From: an uncultured Veillonellaceae bacterium | GTDB lineage: Bacteria > Bacillota > Negativicutes > Veillonellales > Negativicoccaceae | Length of the DNA: 25,936 nt | Reading direction: 5' to 3' | Assembly (NCBI GenBank): GCA_947254705.1 | Contig: CAMYCX010000012.1 | Span: forward strand, 1 to 25,936 | In this document: positions 7,809 through 15,020 of the stretch, one piece after another | Layout: every line of letters begins with the position of its first letter | Position numbering within the stretch: the stretch's first letter is position 1 | Translations under genes and position numbers: made by a program | Notes under the pieces: generated by a model | What the model was told of the DNA's origin: nothing | Seen by the model: only the letters and a program-made list of their open reading frames with translations | Database searches by the model: none

Positions 7809-9476
7809 ATGAAACGTGATATTGAAATTGCACAGGAAACGACATTATGGCCGATTGCTCAGGTAGCGTCAGGGCTCGGTTGGACAGCCGACGATTTGGA
7901 GCTGTACGGCCGTTATAAAGCGAAAATCACCTATGCGGCGATGGCACGTGCCGCGACGGGGCCGCAAGGTAAATTGATTTTGGTGACGGCCATTTCGCCG
8001 ACACCGGCCGGGGAAGGCAAATCGACCACAACGGTCGGCCTCGGACAGGCCTTGGCACAACTCGGCGAGCGGGTAATGATCGCGTTGCGCGAGCCGTCTT
8101 TGGGGCCGTGCATGGGGATCAAAGGCGGCGCTGCGGGCGGCGGATACTCCCAGGTCGTTCCGATGGAAGATATTAACTTGCATTTTACGGGCGATCTGCA
8201 TGCGATTACGGCGGCACATAATCTGCTGGCGGCGATGTTGGACAATCATTTGCAACAAGGTAACGAGCTTGACATCGATCCGCGGCGAATCGTCTGGAAA
8301 CGGGTGGTCGACCTGAATGACCGCGCGTTGCGACAGATCGTGATCGGACTGGGCGGCAAGGTGAACGGCGTGCCGCGTGAGGACGGTTTCGATATTACGG
8401 TGGCATCGGAAATTATGGCCATTTTGTGCTTGGCTCATGATTTGGATGATTTGAAAGCACGAATTGCGCGGATTGTCGTGGCGTATCGTCGTGACGGACA
8501 CCCGGTTACGGCCGGCGAGTTGCACGCGCAAGGGGCGCTTACGGCACTGCTCAAAGATGCGCTGAAACCGAACTTGGTGCAGACGCTGGAACATGTACCG
8601 GCCTTTGTACACGGCGGACCGTTCGCCAATATTGCGCACGGCTGCAACTCGTTGGCGGCGACCAAGACGGCCTTGCATATGGCGGATTATGTCGTCACGG
8701 AAGCAGGCTTCGGTGCGGATCTGGGTGCGGAAAAATTCTTTGACATTAAGTGCCGGTACGGAAACTTGACTCCGCGGGCGGCGGTCGTGGTGGCGACGGT
8801 GCGGGCGCTCAAAATGCACGGCGGCGTGGCCAAAGCGGATTTGGATACGCCGAATCCGGAAGCGGTACGGCTCGGTTGCGTCAATTTGGAAAAGCATTTG
8901 GAAAATGTCGCGGCGTTCGGTGTTCCTGTCGTTGTGGCACTCAATGAGTTCGCAACGGACACGCAAGAGGAACGCGAGCAAGTTATGGCATGTTGCGCAC
9001 GGCACGGCGTGCCGGCGGTGTTGTCCGCGGTATTTGCCGACGGCGGTGCCGGCGGCATCGAATTGGCCAAGACAGTGCGGACATTGGCGGAGGTGGAGTC
9101 GTCTTTTGCGCCCTTGTATCCGTTGGAGATGTCCGCGGCGGAAAAAATCCGTACGATTGCGACGCGGATTTACGGCGCGGCGGATGTCGTGTTTGCGCCG
9201 AAAGCGGAAAAGACGTTGGCGGAACTGGATGCCTACGGATACGGAAATTTGCCGGTATGTATCGCCAAAACACCGTATTCGTTCTCGGATGATCCGACCT
9301 TGATCGGACGACCGGAAGGATTTACCTTGCACGTGCGGGAATTGCGCGTGGCGGCGGGGGCCGGGTTTATCGTAGCCCTGACGGGAGATGTGATGACGAT
9401 GCCGGGGTTGCCGAAACGGCCGGCGGCGGAACAGATTGACGTCGATGCGCAAGGGCGTATCAGCGGCCTGTTTTAG
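7809..9476 (+). CDS. fhs: Formate-tetrahydrofolate ligase
   Basis: The 555-residue protein matches the family's usual length (about 555-560). It shows the ATP-binding loop TPTPAGEGKSTTTVGL-like block (about 64-78), REPSLGPCMGIKGGAAGGGY, and FANIAHGCNSLAATK. Fhs joins formate and tetrahydrofolate with ATP to give 10-formyl-THF in the cytoplasm. An in-frame GTG exists at 7800, but the ATG at 7809 is eight bases after AAGGGG and gives the typical N-terminus MKRDIEIAQ. It lies 12 bases behind the PBP gene and eight bases before folD, forming a one-carbon module with it. Confidence 0.95.
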   Translation: MKRDIEIAQETTLWPIAQVASGLGWTADDLELYGRYKAKITYAAMARAATGPQGKLILVTAISPTPAGEGKSTTTVGLGQALAQLGERVMIALREPSLGPCMGIKGGAAGGGYSQVVPMEDINLHFTGDLHAITAAHNLLAAMLDNHLQQGNELDIDPRRIVWKRVVDLNDRALRQIVIGLGGKVNGVPREDGFDITVASEIMAILCLAHDLDDLKARIARIVVAYRRDGHPVTAGELHAQGALTALLKDALKPNLVQTLEHVPAFVHGGPFANIAHGCNSLAATKTALHMADYVVTEAGFGADLGAEKFFDIKCRYGNLTPRAAVVVATVRALKMHGGVAKADLDTPNPEAVRLGCVNLEKHLENVAAFGVPVVVALNEFATDTQEEREQVMACCARHGVPAVLSAVFADGGAGGIELAKTVRTLAEVESSFAPLYPLEMSAAEKIRTIATRIYGAADVVFAPKAEKTLAELDAYGYGNLPVCIAKTPYSFSDDPTLIGRPEGFTLHVRELRVAAGAGFIVALTGDVMTMPGLPKRPAAEQIDVDAQGRISGLF

Positions 9477-9484
9477 GAGGACAT

Positions 9485-10327
9485 ATGCAGGAACTATACG
9501 GGAAAGAAGTCGCGGCCGCACAGCGTGAGGATATTCGCCGACGGATGGGGGCGTTGGCAGCACAGGGACGTACGCCGGGACTGGCATTGGTACAGTTGAG
9601 TGAGAACGCGGGCGCACGGATGTATGCGGATTTTTTGGCACAGGCGGCGACAAAGGAAGGCATTAGGGTGACAAGACTCGGGCCGGATGCCGCCGGATCG
9701 CAAGCAGAGGCGCTGGCACTGATTCGACGGCTCAATGTGGCCGCCGATGTGGACGGCGTGCTGCTCCTGATGCCGTTACCGGACTATGCGGATCGGCAGG
9801 CGCTTTTGGACGCGTTAGATCCGAACAAAGATATTGACGGCTTGACTCCGACACAGGCGGGCAAACTGGTTACCGGTCGTCGGGATGCCTTTGTGCCGGC
9901 AACGGCGCGGGCGTGTTTGGCGCTGTTGACGCACTACGGGATAGAGACGGAAGGCAAGGAGGCGGTCGTGATCGGTCGCAGCGATGTCATCGGTAAGCCG
10001 GTGGCACAGTTGCTCTTGGCGGCGCAAGCGACGGTGACGATTTGTCATTCGCGGACACGAGATTTGGCGGCGGTTACACGTCGTGCCGATATTGTGGTCG
10101 CGGCATTGGGTAAACCCGAGGCGGTTACGGCGGAGATGATTCGTGACGGGGCAACCGTAATTGATGTCGGTATTCATCGTGTAGACGGGGCGACCGTCGG
10201 CGATGTCGATCCGGTCGTGCGTGATGTCGCCGGTGCATTGACACCGGTGCCGGGCGGCGTCGGTGCTGTGACTACCGTCTTGATGATGGAGGCCGTGGTG
10301 CGTGCGTGCGAGCAACGCAAAGAGTAA
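9485..10327 (+). CDS. folD: FolD-family methylenetetrahydrofolate dehydrogenase with altered cyclohydrolase site
   Basis: The 280-residue protein aligns with FolD over its length. The dehydrogenase Rossmann part is canonical (VVIGRSDVIGKPVAQLLL, CHSRT, PVPGGVGAVTT), as is KDIDGL with D118. The catalytic block, however, is unusual. Where bifunctional enzymes have S-x-x-Y-x-x-x-K (human S49, Y52, K56), this protein reads ARMYADFL: A44, Y47, L51. Where they have LVQLPLP (human Q100), it reads LLLMPLP with L95. The alignment across both blocks needs no gap. K56 and Q100 are needed for cyclohydrolase activity in the human enzyme, so this protein may be a monofunctional dehydrogenase, or a divergent paralogue. 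It sits eight bases behind fhs with AGGAGG before its start, and so is expected to act on the fhs product. A separate cyclohydrolase (FchA) may exist elsewhere. Confidence 0.9.
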   Translation: MQELYGKEVAAAQREDIRRRMGALAAQGRTPGLALVQLSENAGARMYADFLAQAATKEGIRVTRLGPDAAGSQAEALALIRRLNVAADVDGVLLLMPLPDYADRQALLDALDPNKDIDGLTPTQAGKLVTGRRDAFVPATARACLALLTHYGIETEGKEAVVIGRSDVIGKPVAQLLLAAQATVTICHSRTRDLAAVTRRADIVVAALGKPEAVTAEMIRDGATVIDVGIHRVDGATVGDVDPVVRDVAGALTPVPGGVGAVTTVLMMEAVVRACEQRKE

Positions 10328-10335
10328 GGACTGTG

Positions 10336-10364
10336 GCGGTCGGGTGCTTGCGCTTCCCGACCGC
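10336..10364 (+). other. Strong hairpin between folD and SRP RNA
   Basis: GCGGTCGGG (10336-10344) and CCCGACCGC (10356-10364) form a perfect 9-bp stem with an 11-base loop. It begins nine bases after the folD stop, but GTATTG rather than a T-tract follows, so it is not a standard terminator. It may protect the 3' end of the operon transcript or give partial termination. The -35 of the next promoter lies in its loop. Confidence 0.6.
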
Positions 10365-10376
10365 GTATTGTATAAT
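10348..10376 (+). promoter_or_regulatory. Promoter of the SRP RNA gene
   Basis: TTGCGC (10348-10353), a 17-base spacer and a perfect TATAAT (10371-10376). The predicted start is around 10383, about 25 bases before the outer helix of the SRP RNA core. Such a strong -10 fits a stable, abundant RNA. Confidence 0.7.
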
Positions 10377-10407
10377 AAATGTACCGCGACCGGCAGTGGT
10401 CGCTTAT

Positions 10408-10518
10408 GGCAACCTTTCGGGGCTTGTGCAATGGAAGTTCGTGAACCCTGTCAGGTCCGAGAGGAAGCAGCAGTAAGCGAATCCTTTCATGTGCCACGAG
10501 GTTACTCGGGAGGTTGTC
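10408..10518 (+). ncRNA. ffs: Signal recognition particle RNA, small bacterial type
   Basis: The apical helix 8 signature CTGTCAGGTCC-GAGA-GGAAGCAGCAG (10448-10473) is the Ffh-binding site; the tetraloop is GAGA rather than the usual GGAA. The ends close with GGCAACCT (10408-10415) pairing with AGGTTGTC (10511-10518). With Ffh this RNA targets nascent membrane and secreted proteins to FtsY. The core is about 111 bases, without an obvious Alu domain. The primary transcript may run from about 10383 to the terminator at 10567, since CCGGCAG (10390-10396) can also pair with CTGCCGG (10530-10536) and would lengthen the rod. Exact ends are uncertain. Confidence 0.9.
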
Positions 10519-10546
10519 ATAATCGGTTTCTGCCGGTAAGTCGGTC

Positions 10547-10567
10547 GCAGCGGAAGCTGCTTTTTTT
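10547..10567 (+). terminator. Rho-independent terminator of the SRP RNA
   Basis: GCAGC-GGAA-GCTGC is a 5-bp stem with a GNRA-type loop followed directly by seven T (10561-10567). It separates the SRP RNA from dnaX; some read-through may supply dnaX, as no further promoter is obvious in the 22 bases before it. Confidence 0.8.
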
Positions 10568-10589
10568 ATGGAACAAAGGGGGAACGGGC

Positions 10590-12545
10590 ATGGCGTACTT
10601 GGCGTTGTATCGACGGTGGCGACCGCAGACTTTTGCGGAAGTCGTCGGACAGGATACTATTTCAACGACGCTGGCGCAAGCGGTCGTGCAAGGACGAATC
10701 GCCCATGCGTATTTATTTTCGGGACCGCGCGGCACGGGCAAGACCAGTATGGCGAAAATCTTGGCCAAAGCACTGAACTGTGTGCATGGGCCAACGGCGG
10801 AGCCGTGCAATGCGTGCGAAATTTGTCGTTCCGTCAATGAGGGAACCGCGTTTGACGTGATGGAACTCGATGCCGCGTCCAATCGCGGTATCGATGAAAC
10901 GAGAGCCTTGTTGGAAACGGTGACGATGATGCCGGCGCAGGCACGCAAAAAAGTCTATATTATCGATGAAGCGCATATGTTGACCAAGGAGTCGTTCAAT
11001 GCGTTGCTCAAGACCTTGGAAGAACCGCCCGCGCATGTGATTTTTATTTTGGCGACAACCGAGCCGGAGCAAATTCCCGTGACGATTGTGTCACGTTGTC
11101 AGCGCTATGAGTTTCGTCGTATTGACACGGCGATCATTGCCCGTTATATTGCCGAGATTGCGGCGAAAAGCGATATTCGCCTGACCGCGGAGGCGGCACA
11201 GGTGATCGCCGTACGGGCGGAAGGCGGTTTGCGCGATGCCCTGAGTCTGCTGGATCAGTGTACGGGAAGTGACGGCGCGCAGATCGATACCGAACGGGTC
11301 TACGCCATGCTGGGCGTGCCGCGGCGTGAAGCGGTGCTGCACATGGGAGAATGTATCGCGGACCGTGATGCGGCAGGGGCGTTGGCGGAGTTGTACCGAC
11401 TCTTTCAGGAAGGCAAAGAAGCCCGCCCGATTTTACAGGAAGTATTGCAGTGGGTGCGGGATGTATTGCTGTGCAAGAGTCGTCCCGATTGGCCGGAACT
11501 GGCGGAGTACGGCGACGGTAAGGAGCGGTTGCTGGCACTGGCAAAAGCCATTCCCGCCGGACGGTTGACCGTCATGGCGGATTTGTTGGGGCGCGGTATC
11601 CAAGAGGCGCGGTCCGGTCTGGCGACACGGATACAGGCGGAATTGGTGCTGATTCGTCTGTGTCGTGCCGGCGGCGATGCACCGAACCGGGAACTCGAAG
11701 CACGGGTGACGGAATTGGAAAATCAGATGCGTGCGGAAACGTTTCGCACGGCGTCGGCCGCTACATCGACCACGTCATCGACAATCGCTCCGGCGAATGG
11801 ATCAACGGCTCGTCGTGATACGGTGCCGTCATTGCCTGAAAATGAGCATGAGGGTGTCGTAACGGAAGAAGAAATGGCACACGAACATCGACAGGCATCT
11901 TTGGCGCCGGGCAGAGCACCATCGAGCACTCCGCAAGGTCCGGCCCAACCGGCGTCAGCATCGAAAGCAACTTCGCGTGTCGCGCCGAAAGCACCCCGGA
12001 AAGTGACGCCGAAAGTACCTCCGAAAGTGACGCCGAGCGCATCACCGAAAGCGACGCCCGCCACGGACACGGTTGCCGAAGACGTACCGTTCGTGCCGGC
12101 GGCGGAGTATCCGTCCTTATGGCAACGAGTGATCGAAACACTCAAGGCACAGAAGTATATCGCGGAAAGCAGTTGTTACGGCAGCATGACGTTGCTTTTG
12201 TTGGAAGGCGGCCGGGCGGTGGTCAGTACGGCGCATCCGTTTTTGATTGATGCCGCCAATAAAGACGCGTATCGGGAGAAAGTGAGCAAGATTATCCGCT
12301 CGTTGACGGGATATGAGGTGACGGTACAGGCGGTCAAAACGGACAGCCCCGAGGCACAGGATGCCGTGCGCCGGGCGCAAGCTTTACCGACGAAGATGCC
12401 ACCCCGTACGGAAGGGGAAACGGCGACGGAGGGGTATCGGAAAATCACCGCCGAGGAAATCCCCGCGCAGGATCGTACCCATCCCGTGATGGACGCAATC
12501 TTGAAACACAGCGCGGATTGTGATATATATATCAAAGAGAAATAA
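10590..12545 (+). CDS. dnaX: DNA polymerase III subunit tau/gamma
   Basis: The 651-residue clamp-loader subunit has Walker A GPRGTGKT (45-52), a zinc module with C64, C73, C76 and C79, Walker B IIDEAH (124-129) and the SRC motif (ATTEPEQIPVTIVSRCQ), followed by the collar domain. A long low-complexity linker (about 395-505) leads to a C-terminal tau-type domain (about 510-651). DnaX loads the sliding clamp and couples polymerase to helicase. The reading frame is open upstream through the SRP RNA, but the ATG at 10590 has AAAGGGGG about six bases before it and gives the standard MAYLALYRRWRP N-terminus. No clear programmed frameshift site lies between the ATPase region and the linker. The linker contains a tetrapeptide repeat, listed separately. 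Confidence 0.95.
   Translation: MAYLALYRRWRPQTFAEVVGQDTISTTLAQAVVQGRIAHAYLFSGPRGTGKTSMAKILAKALNCVHGPTAEPCNACEICRSVNEGTAFDVMELDAASNRGIDETRALLETVTMMPAQARKKVYIIDEAHMLTKESFNALLKTLEEPPAHVIFILATTEPEQIPVTIVSRCQRYEFRRIDTAIIARYIAEIAAKSDIRLTAEAAQVIAVRAEGGLRDALSLLDQCTGSDGAQIDTERVYAMLGVPRREAVLHMGECIADRDAAGALAELYRLFQEGKEARPILQEVLQWVRDVLLCKSRPDWPELAEYGDGKERLLALAKAIPAGRLTVMADLLGRGIQEARSGLATRIQAELVLIRLCRAGGDAPNRELEARVTELENQMRAETFRTASAATSTTSSTIAPANGSTARRDTVPSLPENEHEGVVTEEEMAHEHRQASLAPGRAPSSTPQGPAQPASASKATSRVAPKAPRKVTPKVPPKVTPSASPKATPATDTVAEDVPFVPAAEYPSLWQRVIETLKAQKYIAESSCYGSMTLLLLEGGRAVVSTAHPFLIDAANKDAYREKVSKIIRSLTGYEVTVQAVKTDSPEAQDAVRRAQALPTKMPPRTEGETATEGYRKITAEEIPAQDRTHPVMDAILKHSADCDIYIKEK
11961..12056 (+). 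repeat. Eight imperfect 12-base repeats in the dnaX linker
   Basis: In-frame 12-base units related to CCGAAAGTGACG encode SKAT, SRVA, PKAP, RKVT, PKVP, PKVT, PSAS and PKAT. The result is a basic, proline-rich flexible spacer between the ATPase/collar part and the tau C-terminal domain. Near-identical neighbouring units suggest growth by slippage or unequal crossover. Confidence 0.8.
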
Positions 12546-12580
12546 GGACTCGCAGGAGTTGACGGTAAAGGAGAATGCAG

Positions 12581-12907
12581 ATGTTTGGAAACAAAGCACA
12601 GATGGCCGGCATGATGAAAAAAGTCAAAAAAATGCAAGACGATATGCAGAAAATGCAGGCAGAGTTGAAAACCAAAACTACGGAAGTCACTGCTGGCGGC
12701 GGTGCGATTCGCCTGGTGATGAACGGGGAAAAGCAAATCACGGAACTGACCATTTCGCCGGAAGTCATCGATCCGAGCGATCCGGAAATGCTGGAAGACT
12801 TGGTCACGGCGTCCGTGAACGAAGCGGTACGCAAAATTGATGATATGGCGACGCAGGAAGTCAATCGAATTACCGGCGGCATGGGACTTCCTCCGGGAAT
12901 GTTCTGA
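12581..12907 (+). CDS. ybaB: YbaB/EbfC-family nucleoid-associated protein
   Basis: The 108-residue protein has the typical YbaB layout: a Met/Lys-rich N-terminal helix (MMKKVKKMQDDMQKMQAEL), a central sheet (TTEVTAGGGAIRLVMNGEKQITELTISPEVID) and a C-terminal helix region ending in GGMGLPPGMF. YbaB dimers bind DNA and the gene is almost always next to dnaX and recR. Two ATGs compete: 12575 is only one base from AAAGGAG, whereas 12581 is seven bases away and gives the usual MFGN start, so 12581 is chosen. The stop overlaps the recR start by one base. Confidence 0.93.
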   Translation: MFGNKAQMAGMMKKVKKMQDDMQKMQAELKTKTTEVTAGGGAIRLVMNGEKQITELTISPEVIDPSDPEMLEDLVTASVNEAVRKIDDMATQEVNRITGGMGLPPGMF

Positions 12908-13497
12908 TGAACGAACCGTTTGCGCATTTAGTCGAGCAGTTGCGACGTCTGCCGGGAGTCGGCGCTAAAACCGCTCGACGGCTGGCTTATTTCCTCATGG
13001 AACAGCCGCAGGCTACGGCCGATGAGTTGGTACGGGCGATTGTCGAAGCACGCCGCCAAGTCGGATATTGCTCGGTGTGCGGTAATTTGTCGACCCAAAA
13101 CCCGTGCGAGTTTTGTGCGGACACCAAACGCGATCACAGTTTGATCTGCGTGGTGGAAACCGCCGCGGAAGTGATGGCGTTGGAACGCTCGCAGGGGTAT
13201 CACGGAGTATACCATGTGTTGAACGGTGTACTCTCTCCCTTGGACGGTATCGGCCCGGAAAATTTACGGATTCGTGAGTTGTTGGAGCGCTTGCGCAACG
13301 ATCAGGTCAAAGAAGTGATTTTGGCAACGGATCCGGATGTGGAAGGCGAGGCGACCGCACTGTACCTGGCGCGTTTGCTTAAACCGATCGGGGTGCGGGT
13401 TACACGGATTGCTCGCGGATTGCCCGCAGGCGGCGACATAGGATTTGTTGACGGCATTACATTGGCAGGTGCATTGGCGCATCGGCAAACGATATGA
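12907..13497 (+). CDS. recR: Recombination protein RecR
   Basis: The 196-residue protein is full length. It has an N-terminal helix-hairpin-helix (RRLPGVGAKTARRLAYFL, 13-30), a zinc motif with C55, C58, C67 and C70, and a Toprim domain starting at LICVVETAAEVMALE (79-93), followed by the Walker-B-like C-terminal part. RecR forms a ring that, with RecO/RecF, loads RecA at gaps. TGATG overlap with ybaB indicates translational coupling in the dnaX-ybaB-recR operon. Confidence 0.95.
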   Translation: MNEPFAHLVEQLRRLPGVGAKTARRLAYFLMEQPQATADELVRAIVEARRQVGYCSVCGNLSTQNPCEFCADTKRDHSLICVVETAAEVMALERSQGYHGVYHVLNGVLSPLDGIGPENLRIRELLERLRNDQVKEVILATDPDVEGEATALYLARLLKPIGVRVTRIARGLPAGGDIGFVDGITLAGALAHRQTI

Positions 13498-13507
13498 GGT
13501 GAATCCC

Positions 13508-13747
13508 ATGTGGGAAATCGGAACGGTATTTTTAGTGGCGGCGGCGGTCATCATCTGCGTCATCAAAGTGATCGGATGGGCGTTGCGTCCGTTCATCGGC
13601 AATATATTGGTCGGCGGAGTGTTGTACTGGCTGATTGATGCGCTGGGGATTGTGGCGTTGCCGTGGTCATGGCTTGATGCGCTGATCGTGGCGTTTTTCG
13701 GTGTACCGGGAACGTTGTGTATTGCCGTTTGGCGTGCGATTTTTTAA
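13508..13747 (+). CDS. BofA-like small membrane protein
   Basis: The 79-residue protein has two hydrophobic segments (about 5-30 and 33-52) and a C-terminal hydrophobic/amphipathic region (about 57-77). The motif LDALIVAFFGVPGTLCIAV is characteristic of the pro-sigma-K processing inhibitor BofA family, and the position behind recR is the standard place for bofA in Firmicutes. In Bacillus BofA holds the SpoIVFB protease inactive until sporulation checkpoints are met; whether this organism sporulates cannot be seen. The ATG at 13508 has a GAGGTG ribosome site six bases upstream; upstream in-frame starts lie inside recR. A terminator follows immediately. Confidence 0.82.
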   Translation: MWEIGTVFLVAAAVIICVIKVIGWALRPFIGNILVGGVLYWLIDALGIVALPWSWLDALIVAFFGVPGTLCIAVWRAIF

Positions 13748-13750
13748 GAG

Positions 13751-13774
13751 AAGGCGAGGAAACTCGTCTTTTTT
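13751..13774 (+). terminator. Rho-independent terminator of the dnaX-bofA operon
   Basis: AAGGCGAG-GAAA-CTCGTCTT forms a 6-bp core stem (one G-U pair), extendable by two A-T pairs, followed by a run of six T that begins with the last two stem bases. It lies four bases after the bofA stop. Confidence 0.75.
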
Positions 13775-13854
13775 ATGGAAACAAGAAAAACATCGGATCA
13801 TGACGCGATATACCGCCGAAGAAAGCGGTGCCAAGACGATCACGGTATGCCGTG

Positions 13855-13894
13855 CTAGAGTTATCGGTCGGTATCTAGAGTTATAGGCCGGTAT
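13855..13894. repeat. Tandem direct repeat of 20 bases upstream of the ABC importer
   Basis: Two adjoining copies (13855-13874 and 13875-13894) share 18 of 20 bases: CTAGAGTTATCGGTCGGTAT and CTAGAGTTATAGGCCGGTAT. The 20-base period is close to two helical turns, so a regulator could bind the same face twice. The second copy covers the -35 region of the promoter at 13896-13904. Confidence 0.85.
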
Positions 13895-13895
13895 A

Positions 13896-13904
13896 TGGTA
13901 TGAT
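13896..13904 (+). promoter_or_regulatory. Extended -10 promoter of the iron-like ABC importer operon
   Basis: TGGTATGAT (13896-13904) is a TG-extended -10 with 5/6 agreement to TATAAT. The expected -35 position (13876-13881) reads TAGAGT, which is poor and lies inside the second direct repeat. The leader would be about 43 bases. TATGATAATAAG at 13899-13910 resembles one Fur half-site, a weak hint only. Confidence 0.5.
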
Positions 13905-13953
13905 AATAAGCAGGTAAATAAAAGTAGTTATATCATTACGGGAGGGAATTCAA

Positions 13954-15003
13954 ATGGGTATGAACTCAAAGCGCTGGATGAAGTTGGCCGGTGTCGCGGT
14001 ACTCGCTATGGCGATTGCCGGTTGCGGCGGCGGTGACAAGAAGAAGGACGCGGCGGCAGACAGTAACAAGCTGGTCGTCTATACGGCACGCAGCGAACAA
14101 CTGAACAATTTGGTGATTGATAACTTCCAAAAAGATACCGGGATCAAGGTGGAGGTCGTTGTGGCCGGTACGGGGCCGTTGCTGAAACGGGTCGAATCGG
14201 AACAGGGCAACCCGGGCGGAGACATTTTCTGGGCGGCGGATGAAACGATGCTGTCGTCGAAGAAAGATTTGTTTGCGCAATATGTATCGTCGGAAAATGC
14301 CAATATGTTGCCGGCATTCCAGAACAAGAGCGGGTACTTTACACCGGCCTTTGCCGACCCGACCGTATTGATCGTCAATAAAGATTTGGCAACCACGCCG
14401 ATTACCGGTTTTAGTGATTTGTTGAATCCGGAATTGCGCGGCAAGATTGCGATGGGCGACCCCGCCAACTCGAGCTCGGCGTTCCAGTCGTTGATGGCGA
14501 TGTTGTACGCGCACGGCAAAAACAACGATCCGATGAGCCCGGAAGCATGGGCGTTTGTCGATCGCTTTATCAAAAATGTGGACGGTAAGTTCCTGAACAG
14601 CTCCGGGGCAGTACATAAAGGTGTTGCCGACGGAGAATACACAGTCGGTCTGACTTGGGAAGACCCGGCGGCCAACTATGTGAAGAACGGAGCGCCGGTG
14701 GAAGTCGTATTCCCGGCGGAAGGTGCCATTTTCCCGGGTGAGTCGGTACAGATCATCAAGGGCGCACGCAATATCGAAAACGCGAAGAAATTTATCGATT
14801 ATATGCTGTCGGAAAAAGTACAGAATATGGTCGGCGAAACGTTGACGGTACGGCCGTTGCGTAAGGGTGCGAAATTGGCTGATTATATGAAACCGCAGGA
14901 TGAAATCCGGATGTTCGATAACTACGATGAAAATTGGGTGGCGGAACATAAAACGGAAATTGTGGCGGAATGGAACCGGCATTTGGAAAATTCGTTGCAA
15001 TAA
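13954..15003 (+). CDS. ABC transporter substrate-binding lipoprotein, COG1840 (ferric-iron-like)
   Basis: The 349-residue protein has a lipoprotein signal: a basic start, a hydrophobic core and lipobox I21-A-G-C24 followed by a GGG/KKKD linker. The mature part is a periplasmic-binding-protein type 2 fold (LVVYTARSEQLNNLVIDNF, GDPANSSSAF, KGVADGEYTVGLTWEDPA). The family includes ferric-ion (FbpA/FutA), phosphonate and organophosphate binders. FbpA-type proteins use a pair of adjacent tyrosines in the C-lobe; the corresponding segment here reads TWEDPAANY, with no Tyr-Tyr. The ligand is therefore uncertain, though iron remains possible. GGAGG eight bases upstream supports the ATG at 13954. It is first in a three-gene importer operon. 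Confidence 0.85.
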   Translation: MGMNSKRWMKLAGVAVLAMAIAGCGGGDKKKDAAADSNKLVVYTARSEQLNNLVIDNFQKDTGIKVEVVVAGTGPLLKRVESEQGNPGGDIFWAADETMLSSKKDLFAQYVSSENANMLPAFQNKSGYFTPAFADPTVLIVNKDLATTPITGFSDLLNPELRGKIAMGDPANSSSAFQSLMAMLYAHGKNNDPMSPEAWAFVDRFIKNVDGKFLNSSGAVHKGVADGEYTVGLTWEDPAANYVKNGAPVEVVFPAEGAIFPGESVQIIKGARNIENAKKFIDYMLSEKVQNMVGETLTVRPLRKGAKLADYMKPQDEIRMFDNYDENWVAEHKTEIVAEWNRHLENSLQ

Positions 15004-15020
15004 CGAATGAAGTGATGATG

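Noticed and set aside
7869..9653. 594-codon open frame on the minus strand
   Set aside because: It is antisense to fhs, has Arg/His-rich composition with no domain, and lacks a ribosome site; it is a shadow of high-GC codon bias.
10336..10364. Intrinsic terminator of folD
   Set aside because: The stem is excellent but no T-tract follows on the plus strand; listed only as a hairpin.
10940..10960. Possible programmed frameshift (run of six A) in dnaX
   Set aside because: The run reads C AAA AAA G in frame, not A AAA AAG, and lies inside the ATPase domain instead of after it, so it would not yield a gamma subunit.
13701..13886. Small 61-codon plus-strand frame after bofA
   Set aside because: It crosses the terminator, has no ribosome site and ends inside the tandem repeat.
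13855..13894. Short CRISPR-like array
   Set aside because: Only two directly adjoining units without spacers; better explained as operator repeats.
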